Origin: Paenibacillus phytohabitans
Lineage (GTDB): Bacteria > Bacillota > Bacilli > Paenibacillales > Paenibacillaceae
Reading direction: 5' to 3'
Assembly: GCF_013141775.1 (NCBI RefSeq)
Contig: NZ_WHOB01000023.1
Location: 1-64,000 of the forward strand
Length of the DNA: 64,000 bases
Positions within the stretch are counted from its first letter, which is position 1. Each line of letters begins with the position of its first letter. The position numbers and the translations under genes are program-made. Below the pieces are notes generated by a model. It made no database searches. It saw nothing but the letters and a program-made list of their open reading frames with translations, and was not told the origin of the DNA. Of the stretch, positions 56,502 to 64,000 are shown piece after piece.

Positions 56502-56635
56502 GTGGACGCTCCGCAAACGGAACGTTGTTCCAATCGCTGTTGTGTCCAGATTTTATTATTTTACCTTATCGGTGAAAATCCGGACACAAAGGCGACCGCT
56601 AACGCTTTTCCACAATCGTTCCGTCCGCTCCGCTG
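56502..56635 (+). repeat. Intergenic hairpin repeat, copy C
   Basis: Diverged third member: outer stem TGTGTCC-GATTTT pairs with AAAATC-GGACACA around one mismatch, and the inner arm ACC/GGT is reduced. The right flank ACAAAGGCGACCGCTAACGCTTTT matches copies A and B in place and order. The stem bases differ from copy A on both sides in a pairing-preserving way. Confidence 0.65.
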
Positions 56636-57579
56636 TTTAAGCGGGAATCGGTTTAACACCTTTAAACACATAAATGCCTGGACACCTGAACACTGCAAAA
56701 AGGAGACCTCCCTATAAAACTGGAAGTGCTGGATCCAGTTCATTAAGGAGGTTTATTAGTGCATACGGATATTTCCACTTTGCCTACTGTGCAATAAATT
56801 GCCGCTTGCCCAGATCTAACTCGTATACATGTGGCTCCAGTTCGGGTTCGCCACCAGCGCCGATCGGCGGTTACACACATCCGCTTCCTTGAAGCTGATC
56901 TTATCGAATCGAACTCCAGAACATGGTGAGATGGCCGCACGAATAAGAATGCAGGCAGCTCTACTAGTAACTGATCCTGATGGTCTCCCTGTAGATGATG
57001 GTGTCGTAGCAGACAATCCGCAACTCAAGCACGATGTCCGGCTGCTATTATCGCCTTTCTCGAAAATCCTGCCCAAAATACAACAATTCCCTCATACAAA
57101 CGGCCGTAATCCAAAATTGTTGTACAAAAGACAACAATCCCCCTCATCCCGGCGGCTTAGCGGAACAATTCATGCATTTCATACAACAATTGCCATGAAT
57201 ACCCTTGAATCTATGTAGCCGAGTTGTAATACGTACAACATTCTGTCTACACAGTGTGAACCTGAGATTCTCAATCCTGCCAGCAACAGATCTGGTATGC
57301 AAAATGAAGGGTTTCACTAGTCTGGTCACATTATTGCAGGATCAGTTACTTGTTGGGCTGCTGTCTCAAGTGCGGCCTGGTTTGGACGAAGCTGACGAAG
57401 AAGACTCCACTGCCGCCCGCAGACGGCGAAGAGCAGTGCGGACATTTCCGCACTGCTCTCATTTATGCTCTCACTACTGCTGCCAACTCCCATTGCCGTC
57501 CCAATAACTACTACTTTTCATCAACTACTACTTCCAGCTATTCCATCCCGTTCCCTTCTTCCTGCAGCTACTTCCCCAA
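56636..57579. other. Gene-poor stretch with hairpins and ACAACAAT motifs
   Basis: About 940 bp without a convincing gene. Contents: a hairpin ACCTCC...GGAGGT with an inner AACTGGA/TCCAGTT arm at 56706-56752; a cluster of ACAACAAT/ATTGTTGT motifs at 57078-57194, two of them facing each other (57116-57138); and a perfect 13-bp stem GAGCAGTGCGGA-type hairpin with loop CATT at 57430-57459, without a T-run. Open frames here have no ribosome sites and odd composition. A decayed gene on the minus strand at 56743-57076 cannot be excluded. Confidence 0.5.
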
Positions 57580-60500
57580 TCAGCTAGGCAGATCCGTTGA
57601 CGCCACAGTTCCGGCTGCGGCAGGCTGCTTGCGTTCTTTGGCCGATTTGCGGAAATAGAGCAGCTCATAGATTGCCGGAACTACGATCAGAGTTAACAAG
57701 GTTGCCGCAGTCAGGCCGCCGATAACTACAATGGCCAGACTCTGTGAGACGATGCTTCCCTGCTCGGACTGCCCGAACAGCAGCGGCAGCATGGCGCAGA
57801 CGGTAGCAATGGCTGTCATCAGAATCGGACGCATCCGCGTGCCGGCTGCCTCCAGAATGGCTTCGCGGACCGTCATATGCTCCTCATTATGCTTAATGCG
57901 GTCGATCAGCACGATCGCATTGGTGACCACGATGCCGATGAGCATTAATGCGCCGAACAATGCGGTGAAGTCAGGGGTCACGCCCGAGATCAGCAGGGCT
58001 ACGATAGCCCCGATTGCTGCGAGCGGCAGGGAGAACATGATCGCCAGAGGCGCACGCAGCGTCTTGAAGGTCAATACCATGATCAGGTATACCAGGCCAA
58101 TCGAGATCAATGCGGTCATGCCCAGATCACTGAAATCTCCGGCCTGATCGGCCGAGGCACCACCTGCGAACAGGGTGACTCCCTCTGGCAAGGTAATGCT
58201 GTCAGTCGCTGCTTTAATATCTGCACCGATCTCCGAGACCCGCTTCGGATCTGCCTCTGCGGTAATCCGTACATAAGGCTTGCCGTCTTTATGATACAGC
58301 ATTGCCGGCTGGTCGGTGACCGTAAGCTCTGCCACCTGTGACAGCGGCTGCGGGCCGGCGGATGTCATAAGCGTAATCTTCTGCAGTTCCTCCTGCGATG
58401 CAGGCTGAACCACTGGCTCCAGCACTACTGAGGCAGGGGAACCATCCAGCTCGATCTGGCCCAGCGGAACTGGATTTAGCATCGCACTAAGCTGCATGGA
58501 GATTTCCTGAGCATTCGCCACAGCCGGATTTACTTTGAACGCAAACACCGGCTTGGTATCCTCCATGTTGCTGGCTACCTTCCCTACGCCTTCAATCGTT
58601 TTCACTTTGGCAGCGACTTCCCGGGCAACCGCATTAATGGCCGGAAGATCATCGCCCACAATATCAATGTATTCATTGGTTGAGCTGGAGCTCATCATAC
58701 TGGCTGCTCCCACGGTCAATGCTGCTCCGTCATAGGAAGACTGCAAGCTGCGGATATGGTCCATGAATACCTGCGCATCTGCATCTTCCTTCATCATGAC
58801 GGTATAATCCACTTGGGTCAGCGACACCACACTGCCCCATTGTGCCGAATCTGCGCTATTACCGGATTGCATAATGACGATCTCCGCCTGCGGCTGCTTC
58901 ATCAGTTCAGCTTCCAGCCGCTTGCCGTTCTCCAGCACCTCTGATACCGGAACATTATTCGGATAGACCAGCTGAACGGTTACCGTGTTGGCATCTGTAG
59001 CATCGAGCGCCCCTTTGGGCATCGTGACATAGGCGCCAATGGAACCCACAAGCAGCAGCAGTCCGAGGGATAACGTAATCCACTTGCGCTGCAGATTCCA
59101 CTCCAGGAAGCGGCTGAACTTGCGGGAAGGCTCATGCTCCTTCAAGGAGGAGCCCTTCAGCAGCAAGGAGCTGAGCAGCGGTACTACCGTTAAGGCAACT
59201 ATTAGCGAGGTCAGCAGCGAGTAAGTGACAGTCAGCGCAAACGGCAGCAGGAAGGCTTGCAGCCCGCCGCGCAGCAGCCCCATCGGCAGGAATACAGCTA
59301 CCGTGGCAATCGTAGAGGTAGTAATCGCCCGGGCGACCTCTCCAGTTGCGCTGACTACCATTTCGCGGGACAACCGTTCTTTTTGCATCCGCCGGTAGAT
59401 GTTCTCGATCACCACGATGCTGTCATCGACCAGCCGTCCAACCGCAACGGCAACGCCGCCCAGCGTAACTATATTCAGCGTGATCCCGGACACCTTCAGC
59501 AGGTACAAGGTAACCGCCAGCGATAACGGAATGGAGATAGCCGTAATCAGCGTTGCCCGTACATTGCGGAGGAAGATCAGGATCACAATCGTGGCGAATA
59601 AAGCGCCGAGCAGCACCTCACGCAGCATGCTGTTTACCGAGGTCACGACCATATCCGAAGTGCTGAAGATCATGGATACCTCGGCATTTTTGACGCTGGC
59701 GCTAAGCTCCTCTGCTGTACTGCGCACCTTGTCGCCCACATCCACCGCGTTGGCACTTGCTTCTTTGGTGATAATGAGGAACAGTACATCCTTGCCGTTC
59801 GAGCGGCTCACACTCTCTTGGTCCAGCTTGGGCTCGACAGCAGCAATATCTCCCAGCGTCACTCCCGCTGCCACCGGCAGCTTTTGAAGCGTATCGACGC
59901 TCTCAATGGACGAAACCACGTTCACATTGCCCGTGTGGCCGCCAATCGTCTGCTCACCCACAGATGCCGATACGCTGCGGCCCTGAAGCAATCCCATGAC
60001 CTGCGCCGTGTTTACTCCCTTCGCCGCCATGGCTGCCGGATCAAGCTTCACCCGGACCTGCGGAGAAGTTTTACCGTAGAGGGCTACACTCGCTACACCA
60101 TCAATTTTTTGCATCTCGGGCAGGATCTTGTTCTCGGCAATCTCCAGATTCTCCTTGGTAAGCCCTTCATCGAACGCTACAGTGACCTGCGACACAGGAA
60201 TCATCGAGGTATTCAGCTGAATGATGAACGGGTCCATCACACCTTGCGGGAATTGCAGGGCATGAACTGCCTTCTCAACCTCCTGCGCCGCTTCCTTCAT
60301 ATTGGTTTTGCCGTCAAAATAAATATCCACCTTGGCATAGCCGTCAGCGGAAGTGGACATCTGCTCCGTCTTGCCTTTCACCAGTGAGGTCGCAGCCTCA
60401 ATCGGCTTCGTCACTTGCGTCTCCATCGCATGCGCATCCTGGCCAGGACCCAGGACCGCAACGGTCACCTGAGGATTATCTGCCTCCGGCATGAATTCCA

Positions 60501-60603
60501 TCGGCAGCGAGGTATAACTCATGATACCGACCACAAGCGCCATAACTACCAGCAGCCCGACTGCCCCCTTATTGCCAAACGACCATTTCGTAAGCCATGT
60601 CAT
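57580..60603 (-). CDS. RND efflux pump (AcrB/SwrC-like)
   Basis: 1007 residues from ATG 60603, preceded by AAGGGG eight bases away; an in-frame ATG at 60621 is weaker. Twelve helices with two large outer loops (about 35-330 and 560-830). N terminus LTKWSFGNKGAVGLLVVMALVVGI and SLPMEFMPEADNPQ resemble SwrC of B. subtilis. The proton-relay pair DD in VGRLVDDSIVVIENIYRRMQ (~400) is present, as is the second-half GIVVTNAIVLIDRIKHNEE. Drives export of drugs or surfactants with the proton gradient. There is no membrane-fusion or outer-membrane partner gene next to it, as usual for Firmicute members. Confidence 0.95.
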   Translation of the reverse strand: MTWLTKWSFGNKGAVGLLVVMALVVGIMSYTSLPMEFMPEADNPQVTVAVLGPGQDAHAMETQVTKPIEAATSLVKGKTEQMSTSADGYAKVDIYFDGKTNMKEAAQEVEKAVHALQFPQGVMDPFIIQLNTSMIPVSQVTVAFDEGLTKENLEIAENKILPEMQKIDGVASVALYGKTSPQVRVKLDPAAMAAKGVNTAQVMGLLQGRSVSASVGEQTIGGHTGNVNVVSSIESVDTLQKLPVAAGVTLGDIAAVEPKLDQESVSRSNGKDVLFLIITKEASANAVDVGDKVRSTAEELSASVKNAEVSMIFSTSDMVVTSVNSMLREVLLGALFATIVILIFLRNVRATLITAISIPLSLAVTLYLLKVSGITLNIVTLGGVAVAVGRLVDDSIVVIENIYRRMQKERLSREMVVSATGEVARAITTSTIATVAVFLPMGLLRGGLQAFLLPFALTVTYSLLTSLIVALTVVPLLSSLLLKGSSLKEHEPSRKFSRFLEWNLQRKWITLSLGLLLLVGSIGAYVTMPKGALDATDANTVTVQLVYPNNVPVSEVLENGKRLEAELMKQPQAEIVIMQSGNSADSAQWGSVVSLTQVDYTVMMKEDADAQVFMDHIRSLQSSYDGAALTVGAASMMSSSSTNEYIDIVGDDLPAINAVAREVAAKVKTIEGVGKVASNMEDTKPVFAFKVNPAVANAQEISMQLSAMLNPVPLGQIELDGSPASVVLEPVVQPASQEELQKITLMTSAGPQPLSQVAELTVTDQPAMLYHKDGKPYVRITAEADPKRVSEIGADIKAATDSITLPEGVTLFAGGASADQAGDFSDLGMTALISIGLVYLIMVLTFKTLRAPLAIMFSLPLAAIGAIVALLISGVTPDFTALFGALMLIGIVVTNAIVLIDRIKHNEEHMTVREAILEAAGTRMRPILMTAIATVCAMLPLLFGQSEQGSIVSQSLAIVVIGGLTAATLLTLIVVPAIYELLYFRKSAKERKQPAAAGTVASTDLPS

Positions 60604-60780
60604 TTCTTTTACCCCTTCCATTTCATCAAATGTATTGAACGCTTTATGTCTGTTCTCTTATGTATGAGCTGCAGATTCTTGCTTAAGTGTAGAAGCTTTG
60701 GGCTGATGCCAAAACGGTCCGGCGGAGGGTTTCGTTCTCGGTCTTAAGGCGGGTGGCGGCTCCTTCCAGAGGTACAACGC

Positions 60781-60806
60781 AAAAAAGCTGCCCTGTAGAG
60801 GACAGC
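60781..60806 (-). terminator. Terminator after the CPA2 antiporter gene
   Basis: On the minus strand GCTGTCC and GGGCAGC form a 7-bp stem with one wobble and loop TCTACA, followed directly by TTTTTTGCG. It lies 36 bp past the antiporter stop. Confidence 0.85.
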
Positions 60807-60841
60807 CTGTTAAAGAATAGCCTGGTATCGACGCATAGCAA

Positions 60842-61996
60842 TTAAGGCGAATTCCGTACCGCTTCTTCCCGGAACACACTCTTTAGCAGCGGCGGTGTCA
60901 CCAGTGTGGTAATAATTACAGCAATGATAACGCCGGTGAAATATTGCGGCAGCAGCAGCCCGCTCTCAAGCCCCGTGGCCGCAATGATCAGGGCGACCTC
61001 GCCTCTGGAGATCATTCCCGTACCAATGACCAGTGATGAGCGGGCATTAAAGCCGGTAAGGCGTGCGCCGATTCCGCCGCCAAGCAGCTTAGCCAGAATG
61101 GCGACCAGGGACAGCACCACCATGAATCCGAGCTGGCTGCCCAGACCCTCAAAGCTGACACTGAGTCCGATGCTGACAAAAAAGACCGGCACAAACAGCG
61201 AGTACGCAATCGGCTCTACTTTGGACTCTACCACATGCTTGAAGGAGGTTTGTGCAATAGCAATCCCGGCAGCAAAAGCGCCGATAATTCCGGCCATCCC
61301 CATCATTTCAGCGAAATAAGCATACCCGAACAGAATCACCAGGGCGGCCGTGATCGTCGCTTCGGTCACCCGCAGCGGAGCAAGCCACCGCATCAACCGG
61401 GGGACAACCAGCCAGCCTGCAAGGACAGCGACGGCGAAGAACAGCAGTTTTTTGCCGATCAGCAGACTTATCGAAATATCATCGCCCGTGCCAAAGAAGC
61501 TCATCAGCACCGCCAGCAGGACCACTACCAGAATATCATCGACAACCGCCGCCCCCAGAATTGTGGAGCCTTCCGGCGTATTCAGCCGGTTCATCTCCTT
61601 CAGCACCTGAACGGAGATACTGACCGAAGTAGCACTCAGAATCACCCCCAGGAACAGCGCGTTATGATACGCGAAGCCGAACCATTCTCCGATGGCAAAG
61701 CCGCCTGCGAACGGCAGGATAATACCGCCAACCGCTACCGCGAAAGCAGACTTCCAGTTTTTGCGCAGCTGATCGAGGTCTGTCTCAAGGCCCGCGATGA
61801 ACATCAGCAGCAGCACACCAATCTCCGACATGTAGTGAATGAACTCGCCGTCCTGCACCCAGCCCAGCACCGCCGGTCCCAGCAGGATACCGACAATCAG
61901 CTTGCCCAGCACGGCAGGCTGCCCCAGCCGCACAGACAGTTCCCCGGCCAGCTTGGTGAATAACAGAATCAGCAGTAAATATAAGATGAATTCCAT
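60842..61996 (-). CDS. CPA2-family cation:proton antiporter
   Basis: 384 residues, about 11-12 helices covering almost the full length. Motifs of the Kef/NapA/GerN branch: LSVRLGQPAVLGKLIVGILLGPAVLG at 25-50, FIAGLETDLDQLRKNW (67-82), SATSVSISVQVLKEM and AAVVDDILVVVLLAVL with the two Asp residues of the ion site (near 150), and GMISRGEVALIIA. There is no C-terminal TrkA domain. Moves sodium or potassium against protons; which is not clear. The start ATG at 61996 lacks a strong site but GGAGTAG lies near. Single gene with a terminator behind it. Confidence 0.92.
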   Translation of the reverse strand: MEFILYLLLILLFTKLAGELSVRLGQPAVLGKLIVGILLGPAVLGWVQDGEFIHYMSEIGVLLLMFIAGLETDLDQLRKNWKSAFAVAVGGIILPFAGGFAIGEWFGFAYHNALFLGVILSATSVSISVQVLKEMNRLNTPEGSTILGAAVVDDILVVVLLAVLMSFFGTGDDISISLLIGKKLLFFAVAVLAGWLVVPRLMRWLAPLRVTEATITAALVILFGYAYFAEMMGMAGIIGAFAAGIAIAQTSFKHVVESKVEPIAYSLFVPVFFVSIGLSVSFEGLGSQLGFMVVLSLVAILAKLLGGGIGARLTGFNARSSLVIGTGMISRGEVALIIAATGLESGLLLPQYFTGVIIAVIITTLVTPPLLKSVFREEAVRNSP

Positions 61997-62031
61997 GATG
62001 TACTCTACTCCTTTGATCTATATTGGCCCCT

Positions 62032-62069
62032 AAAAAAAGACAAAGAGGAGCCCTTGGTGACAGGCTCCT
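62032..62069 (-). terminator. Terminator after the ABC-2 permease pair
   Basis: On the minus strand AGGAGCC and GGCTCCT form a 7-bp stem around loop TGTCACCAAG, then CTTTGTCTTTTTTT. It lies about 95 bp after the stop of the 62163 gene. Confidence 0.8.
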
Positions 62070-62162
62070 CCTAAAAACACATAAATATTCAGTTCGGGTC
62101 AAACTATTATCTCTAGTATAACTTTAATGATAATGGCTGTAAACCGCTATGCTTATTTAATC

Positions 62163-63326
62163 TCAGCCACTGATTCCCGCTTCATTCGGACGCAGTATGG
62201 TGGAGCCAATCGTCAGCAGGACTGCCGCCATCAGGCTGAGAATGGCAAAAGGGAGCCACAGCTCGTTCCAGCCTCCGCCCGTTGCGGCGATATCTACCGC
62301 CTGGATGGCCCATTTCTGCGGTGTGAAATTAGCTAGCTTCTGCATATAATCCGGCATGATCGAGATCGGCCAGAAGCAGCCGCCCAGCATACAGGTGGGT
62401 ATAAGGATCAACGAATTGAGCATGCCGGCATTGCGCGGATTACGGATCAGTCCCGCTACGGTGCTGGCGATGCCCATGGAGACCAGCATGAATGCGGCCA
62501 GAACCAGGAAGTAGAGAAACATCGGCATCTCATAATCGTAGCGCAGTATCCATTTCCCCAGCGAGAGCACCACGATGATCTGAATAATCCCTACGAGAAA
62601 GCTGCCAAGGAAATTGCCGAGGGCAATTTCGTAAGAGCGGACCGGGGCGCTGAACATCCGCATCATCGTGCGTCCCCGGCGGTCATCGTTAATCAGGGAC
62701 ACGGAGCTTGTCACCAGTGTCATCAGGAACATGAGCGTCAGACCGGTAATCACACCCAGCGTCTCCCGGGGGTATAAATCATAATCCGTACGAAGGCTTC
62801 CCACATGATGCTGCTCCGCCTGCTTCAGCACAGCAGCGAACTGCGCCTGCTGATCTGCTGACGTGCCGCCGCTGACCGCAGCAACGGCATGCGCAGCTTC
62901 AGCCATGTTTCCGGCAATCGCATTGACCTTCATCTTGACGATAATCGAGCTCTCGCTCGCGCGAAGCTCATAGATGCTAATCTGCGGCTCCTGCCCGGCA
63001 ATCAGGGCGGCTGAATACCCCTCTGGGATCCATATCCCTGCCGCCCCCTCCTGCCCGATCGCCGCTTCCTTCAATGCCGCCTCATCCCTGCGCTGCTCTA
63101 ACTTGTAATCGCCGGTCTGCTCCAGTTCGGAGAGCAGATGCTTTCCGGCAGCACCCGTATCCATATTGGCGTACAATACGGTCGCCGGACCATCGCCAAC
63201 GCCCCCAGTGAGTGAAATGATTCCTGCAACCACAACACTGGGCAGCAGAATAAATATCAGCACCCCTTTGACAGAGCCAAGGCTTCGGCGGATCATATTC
63301 CAGGCAATGGTTATTATTTTATTCAT
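62163..63326 (-). CDS. ABC-2 permease with large outer domain
   Basis: 387 residues. One N-terminal helix (18-40), an outer alpha/beta domain of ~170 residues (GPATVLYANMDTGAAGKHLLSELEQ and GAAGIWIPEGYSAAL, typical of this group), then five helices in the second half. GVITGLTLMFLMTLVTSSVSLINDDRRGRTMMRMFSAPVRSYEI is the classic signature of ABC-2 permeases of the YhgE/LnrM-N type. It probably joins the partial permease upstream to make a heterodimer with an ATPase beyond the window edge. The genes overlap by 8 bp. Such exporters in Bacillus give resistance to membrane-active antibiotics; the substrate here is not known. Confidence 0.9.
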   Translation of the reverse strand: MNKIITIAWNMIRRSLGSVKGVLIFILLPSVVVAGIISLTGGVGDGPATVLYANMDTGAAGKHLLSELEQTGDYKLEQRRDEAALKEAAIGQEGAAGIWIPEGYSAALIAGQEPQISIYELRASESSIIVKMKVNAIAGNMAEAAHAVAAVSGGTSADQQAQFAAVLKQAEQHHVGSLRTDYDLYPRETLGVITGLTLMFLMTLVTSSVSLINDDRRGRTMMRMFSAPVRSYEIALGNFLGSFLVGIIQIIVVLSLGKWILRYDYEMPMFLYFLVLAAFMLVSMGIASTVAGLIRNPRNAGMLNSLILIPTCMLGGCFWPISIMPDYMQKLANFTPQKWAIQAVDIAATGGGWNELWLPFAILSLMAAVLLTIGSTILRPNEAGISG

Positions 63327-64000
63327 GGTAGCCCACCTTCCGGTATGAGACAGTCATTACACACAGCAGAACTGCACAAATCAGACACATCACCCATAAG
63401 TTCGGCAGAATCTGCTTCAGACCGGAATGGAGCATCATGCGGATAATCGCCTGCTGTGCCCAATGGTTGACTGTGAATGCACCGATGCTGTTCACCCAGG
63501 AATCAGGAAGCGGAGCCATCCCCCCGCTGACGAAGGTCATCACTACGGTCAGAACATTAATAACATTCGTTGCGCTAGCCGAAGTTTTGCTGAACAGGCA
63601 GATGACAATGGAGAACGTCATGGACGCGATGATCATCAACAGGCAGAACAACAACAGAAGTCCCGGCCGGTTGCCCCAATAGACACCGAACAGCCGGTCT
63701 GACAGCACAATGATCGCCAGACACTGAAGGATGCTGACCAGGCCTACCCCCAGCATTTTGCCGATAAACAGCTGGGAGCCCTTGACCGGCATCGAATTGA
63801 TCCGAAAAAGCGTATGGTTCTCTTTATCACTGAAGAGAGAGCCCGTTACCGTCAGCCCGGTGTACAGAAGAAACATCATCAGCATGGAAGCCGCGTAGAA
63901 CTGGGAGGCTGTGTAGGTTTTACCCCCGTTATTCAGATCACCCATCACCACTGCCCCTGCCTCTGCCGTTACCGGAGGAACTGCAAGTGCTTCCGGCCCA
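63319..64000 (-). CDS. ABC-2 permease, cut by the window edge (5' part missing)
   Basis: The last 227 codons, up to the window edge, of a permease like the 62163 gene. The frame stays open to base 64000 and no start is chosen; the ATG near 63951 lies inside the protein (AEAGAVVMGDLNNGG upstream and around it). Five helices follow the outer domain: FYAASMLMMFLLYTGLTVTGSLFSDKE, LFIGKMLGVGLVSILQCLAIIVL and later TFVSGGMAPLPDSWV. Partner of the following permease by an 8-bp overlap. The ATPase would be expected beyond the right edge. Confidence 0.85.
   Translation of the reverse strand, partial: GPEALAVPPVTAEAGAVVMGDLNNGGKTYTASQFYAASMLMMFLLYTGLTVTGSLFSDKENHTLFRINSMPVKGSQLFIGKMLGVGLVSILQCLAIIVLSDRLFGVYWGNRPGLLLLFCLLMIIASMTFSIVICLFSKTSASATNVINVLTVVMTFVSGGMAPLPDSWVNSIGAFTVNHWAQQAIIRMMLHSGLKQILPNLWVMCLICAVLLCVMTVSYRKVGYHE

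Noticed and set aside
55467..56516. 349-codon frame on the minus strand
   Set aside because: Lies across the two ABC-2 permease genes on the other strand, has shadow-like composition and no start signal.
56829..57218. 129-codon frame on the plus strand
   Set aside because: No ribosome site and irregular composition; overlaps the repeat cluster.

Overview
The window looks like a chromosomal segment of a Gram-positive, endospore-former-type Firmicute, most probably Paenibacillus. The evidence is the 5' end of a 16S rRNA gene with two tandem sigma-A-like promoters at the left edge, AGGAGG-type ribosome sites with ATG/GTG/TTG starts, the pcrB-pcrA-ligA order, split glycine decarboxylase genes (gcvPA/gcvPB) behind a tandem glycine riboswitch, and roughly balanced base composition outside one AT-rich block. 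The genus assignment is inference from gene content and style, not from a database search.

Layout. 1-4.7 kb: rRNA operon start (leftward), a fosmidomycin-resistance-type MFS exporter, a membrane-anchored molybdopterin oxidoreductase fused to a b-type membrane domain, and a secreted alkaline phosphatase preceded by a four-repeat Pho-box-like array. 4.7-10 kb: the leftward pcrB-pcrA-ligA operon (ether-lipid synthase, repair helicase, NAD-dependent ligase). 10-32 kb: a large surface-glycan locus. It contains a GDPD-like protein, a priming undecaprenyl-phosphate sugar-phosphate transferase, several GT2 and GT4 glycosyltransferases, rmlB and rmlD, a GtrB-like polyprenyl-phosphate transferase next to a GT39-like membrane protein, a Wzm/Wzt ABC exporter with a carbohydrate-binding Wzt tail, a three-part methyltransferase/coiled-coil/glycosyltransferase, a WaaL/Wzy-like ligase with a repeat tail (candidate protein O-glycosyl ligase), and galU. 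Bases about 17.3-28.2 kb are markedly AT-rich and probably acquired horizontally. 32-38.5 kb: a double-length U32 protein (RNA hydroxylation family), a stalk-domain secreted protein overlapping an HtrA-like protease, and a small membrane protein. 39-44.7 kb: uvrA and uvrB, with an SOS-type promoter before uvrB. 44.8-47.2 kb: motA-motB and a membrane protein. 47.3-52.1 kb: gcvH and the riboswitch-controlled gcvT-gcvPA-gcvPB operon. 52-56.4 kb: a GAF-LuxR regulator, a small membrane protein and a three-gene ABC-2 exporter. 56.4-57.6 kb: a gene-poor, repeat-bearing stretch. 57.6-64 kb: RND efflux pump, CPA2 antiporter and two ABC-2 permeases, the last cut by the window edge.

How the glycan genes fit together (inference): the priming enzyme loads a sugar phosphate on undecaprenyl phosphate. 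GT2/GT4 enzymes extend it, partly with L-rhamnose from RmlB/RmlD; rmlA and rmlC are not in the window. The methyltransferase/coiled-coil/GT protein may cap and measure the chain, Wzt/Wzm exports the capped chain, and the ligase-like protein attaches it outside, plausibly to an S-layer protein. The GtrB plus GT39 pair could add side sugars outside the membrane. The best candidate for something undescribed is this capping protein and its exporter.

Other signals worth attention are a three-copy intergenic hairpin repeat whose outer stem shows compensatory changes, a short-repeat cluster between uvrA and uvrB, and candidate PhoP and LexA operators.
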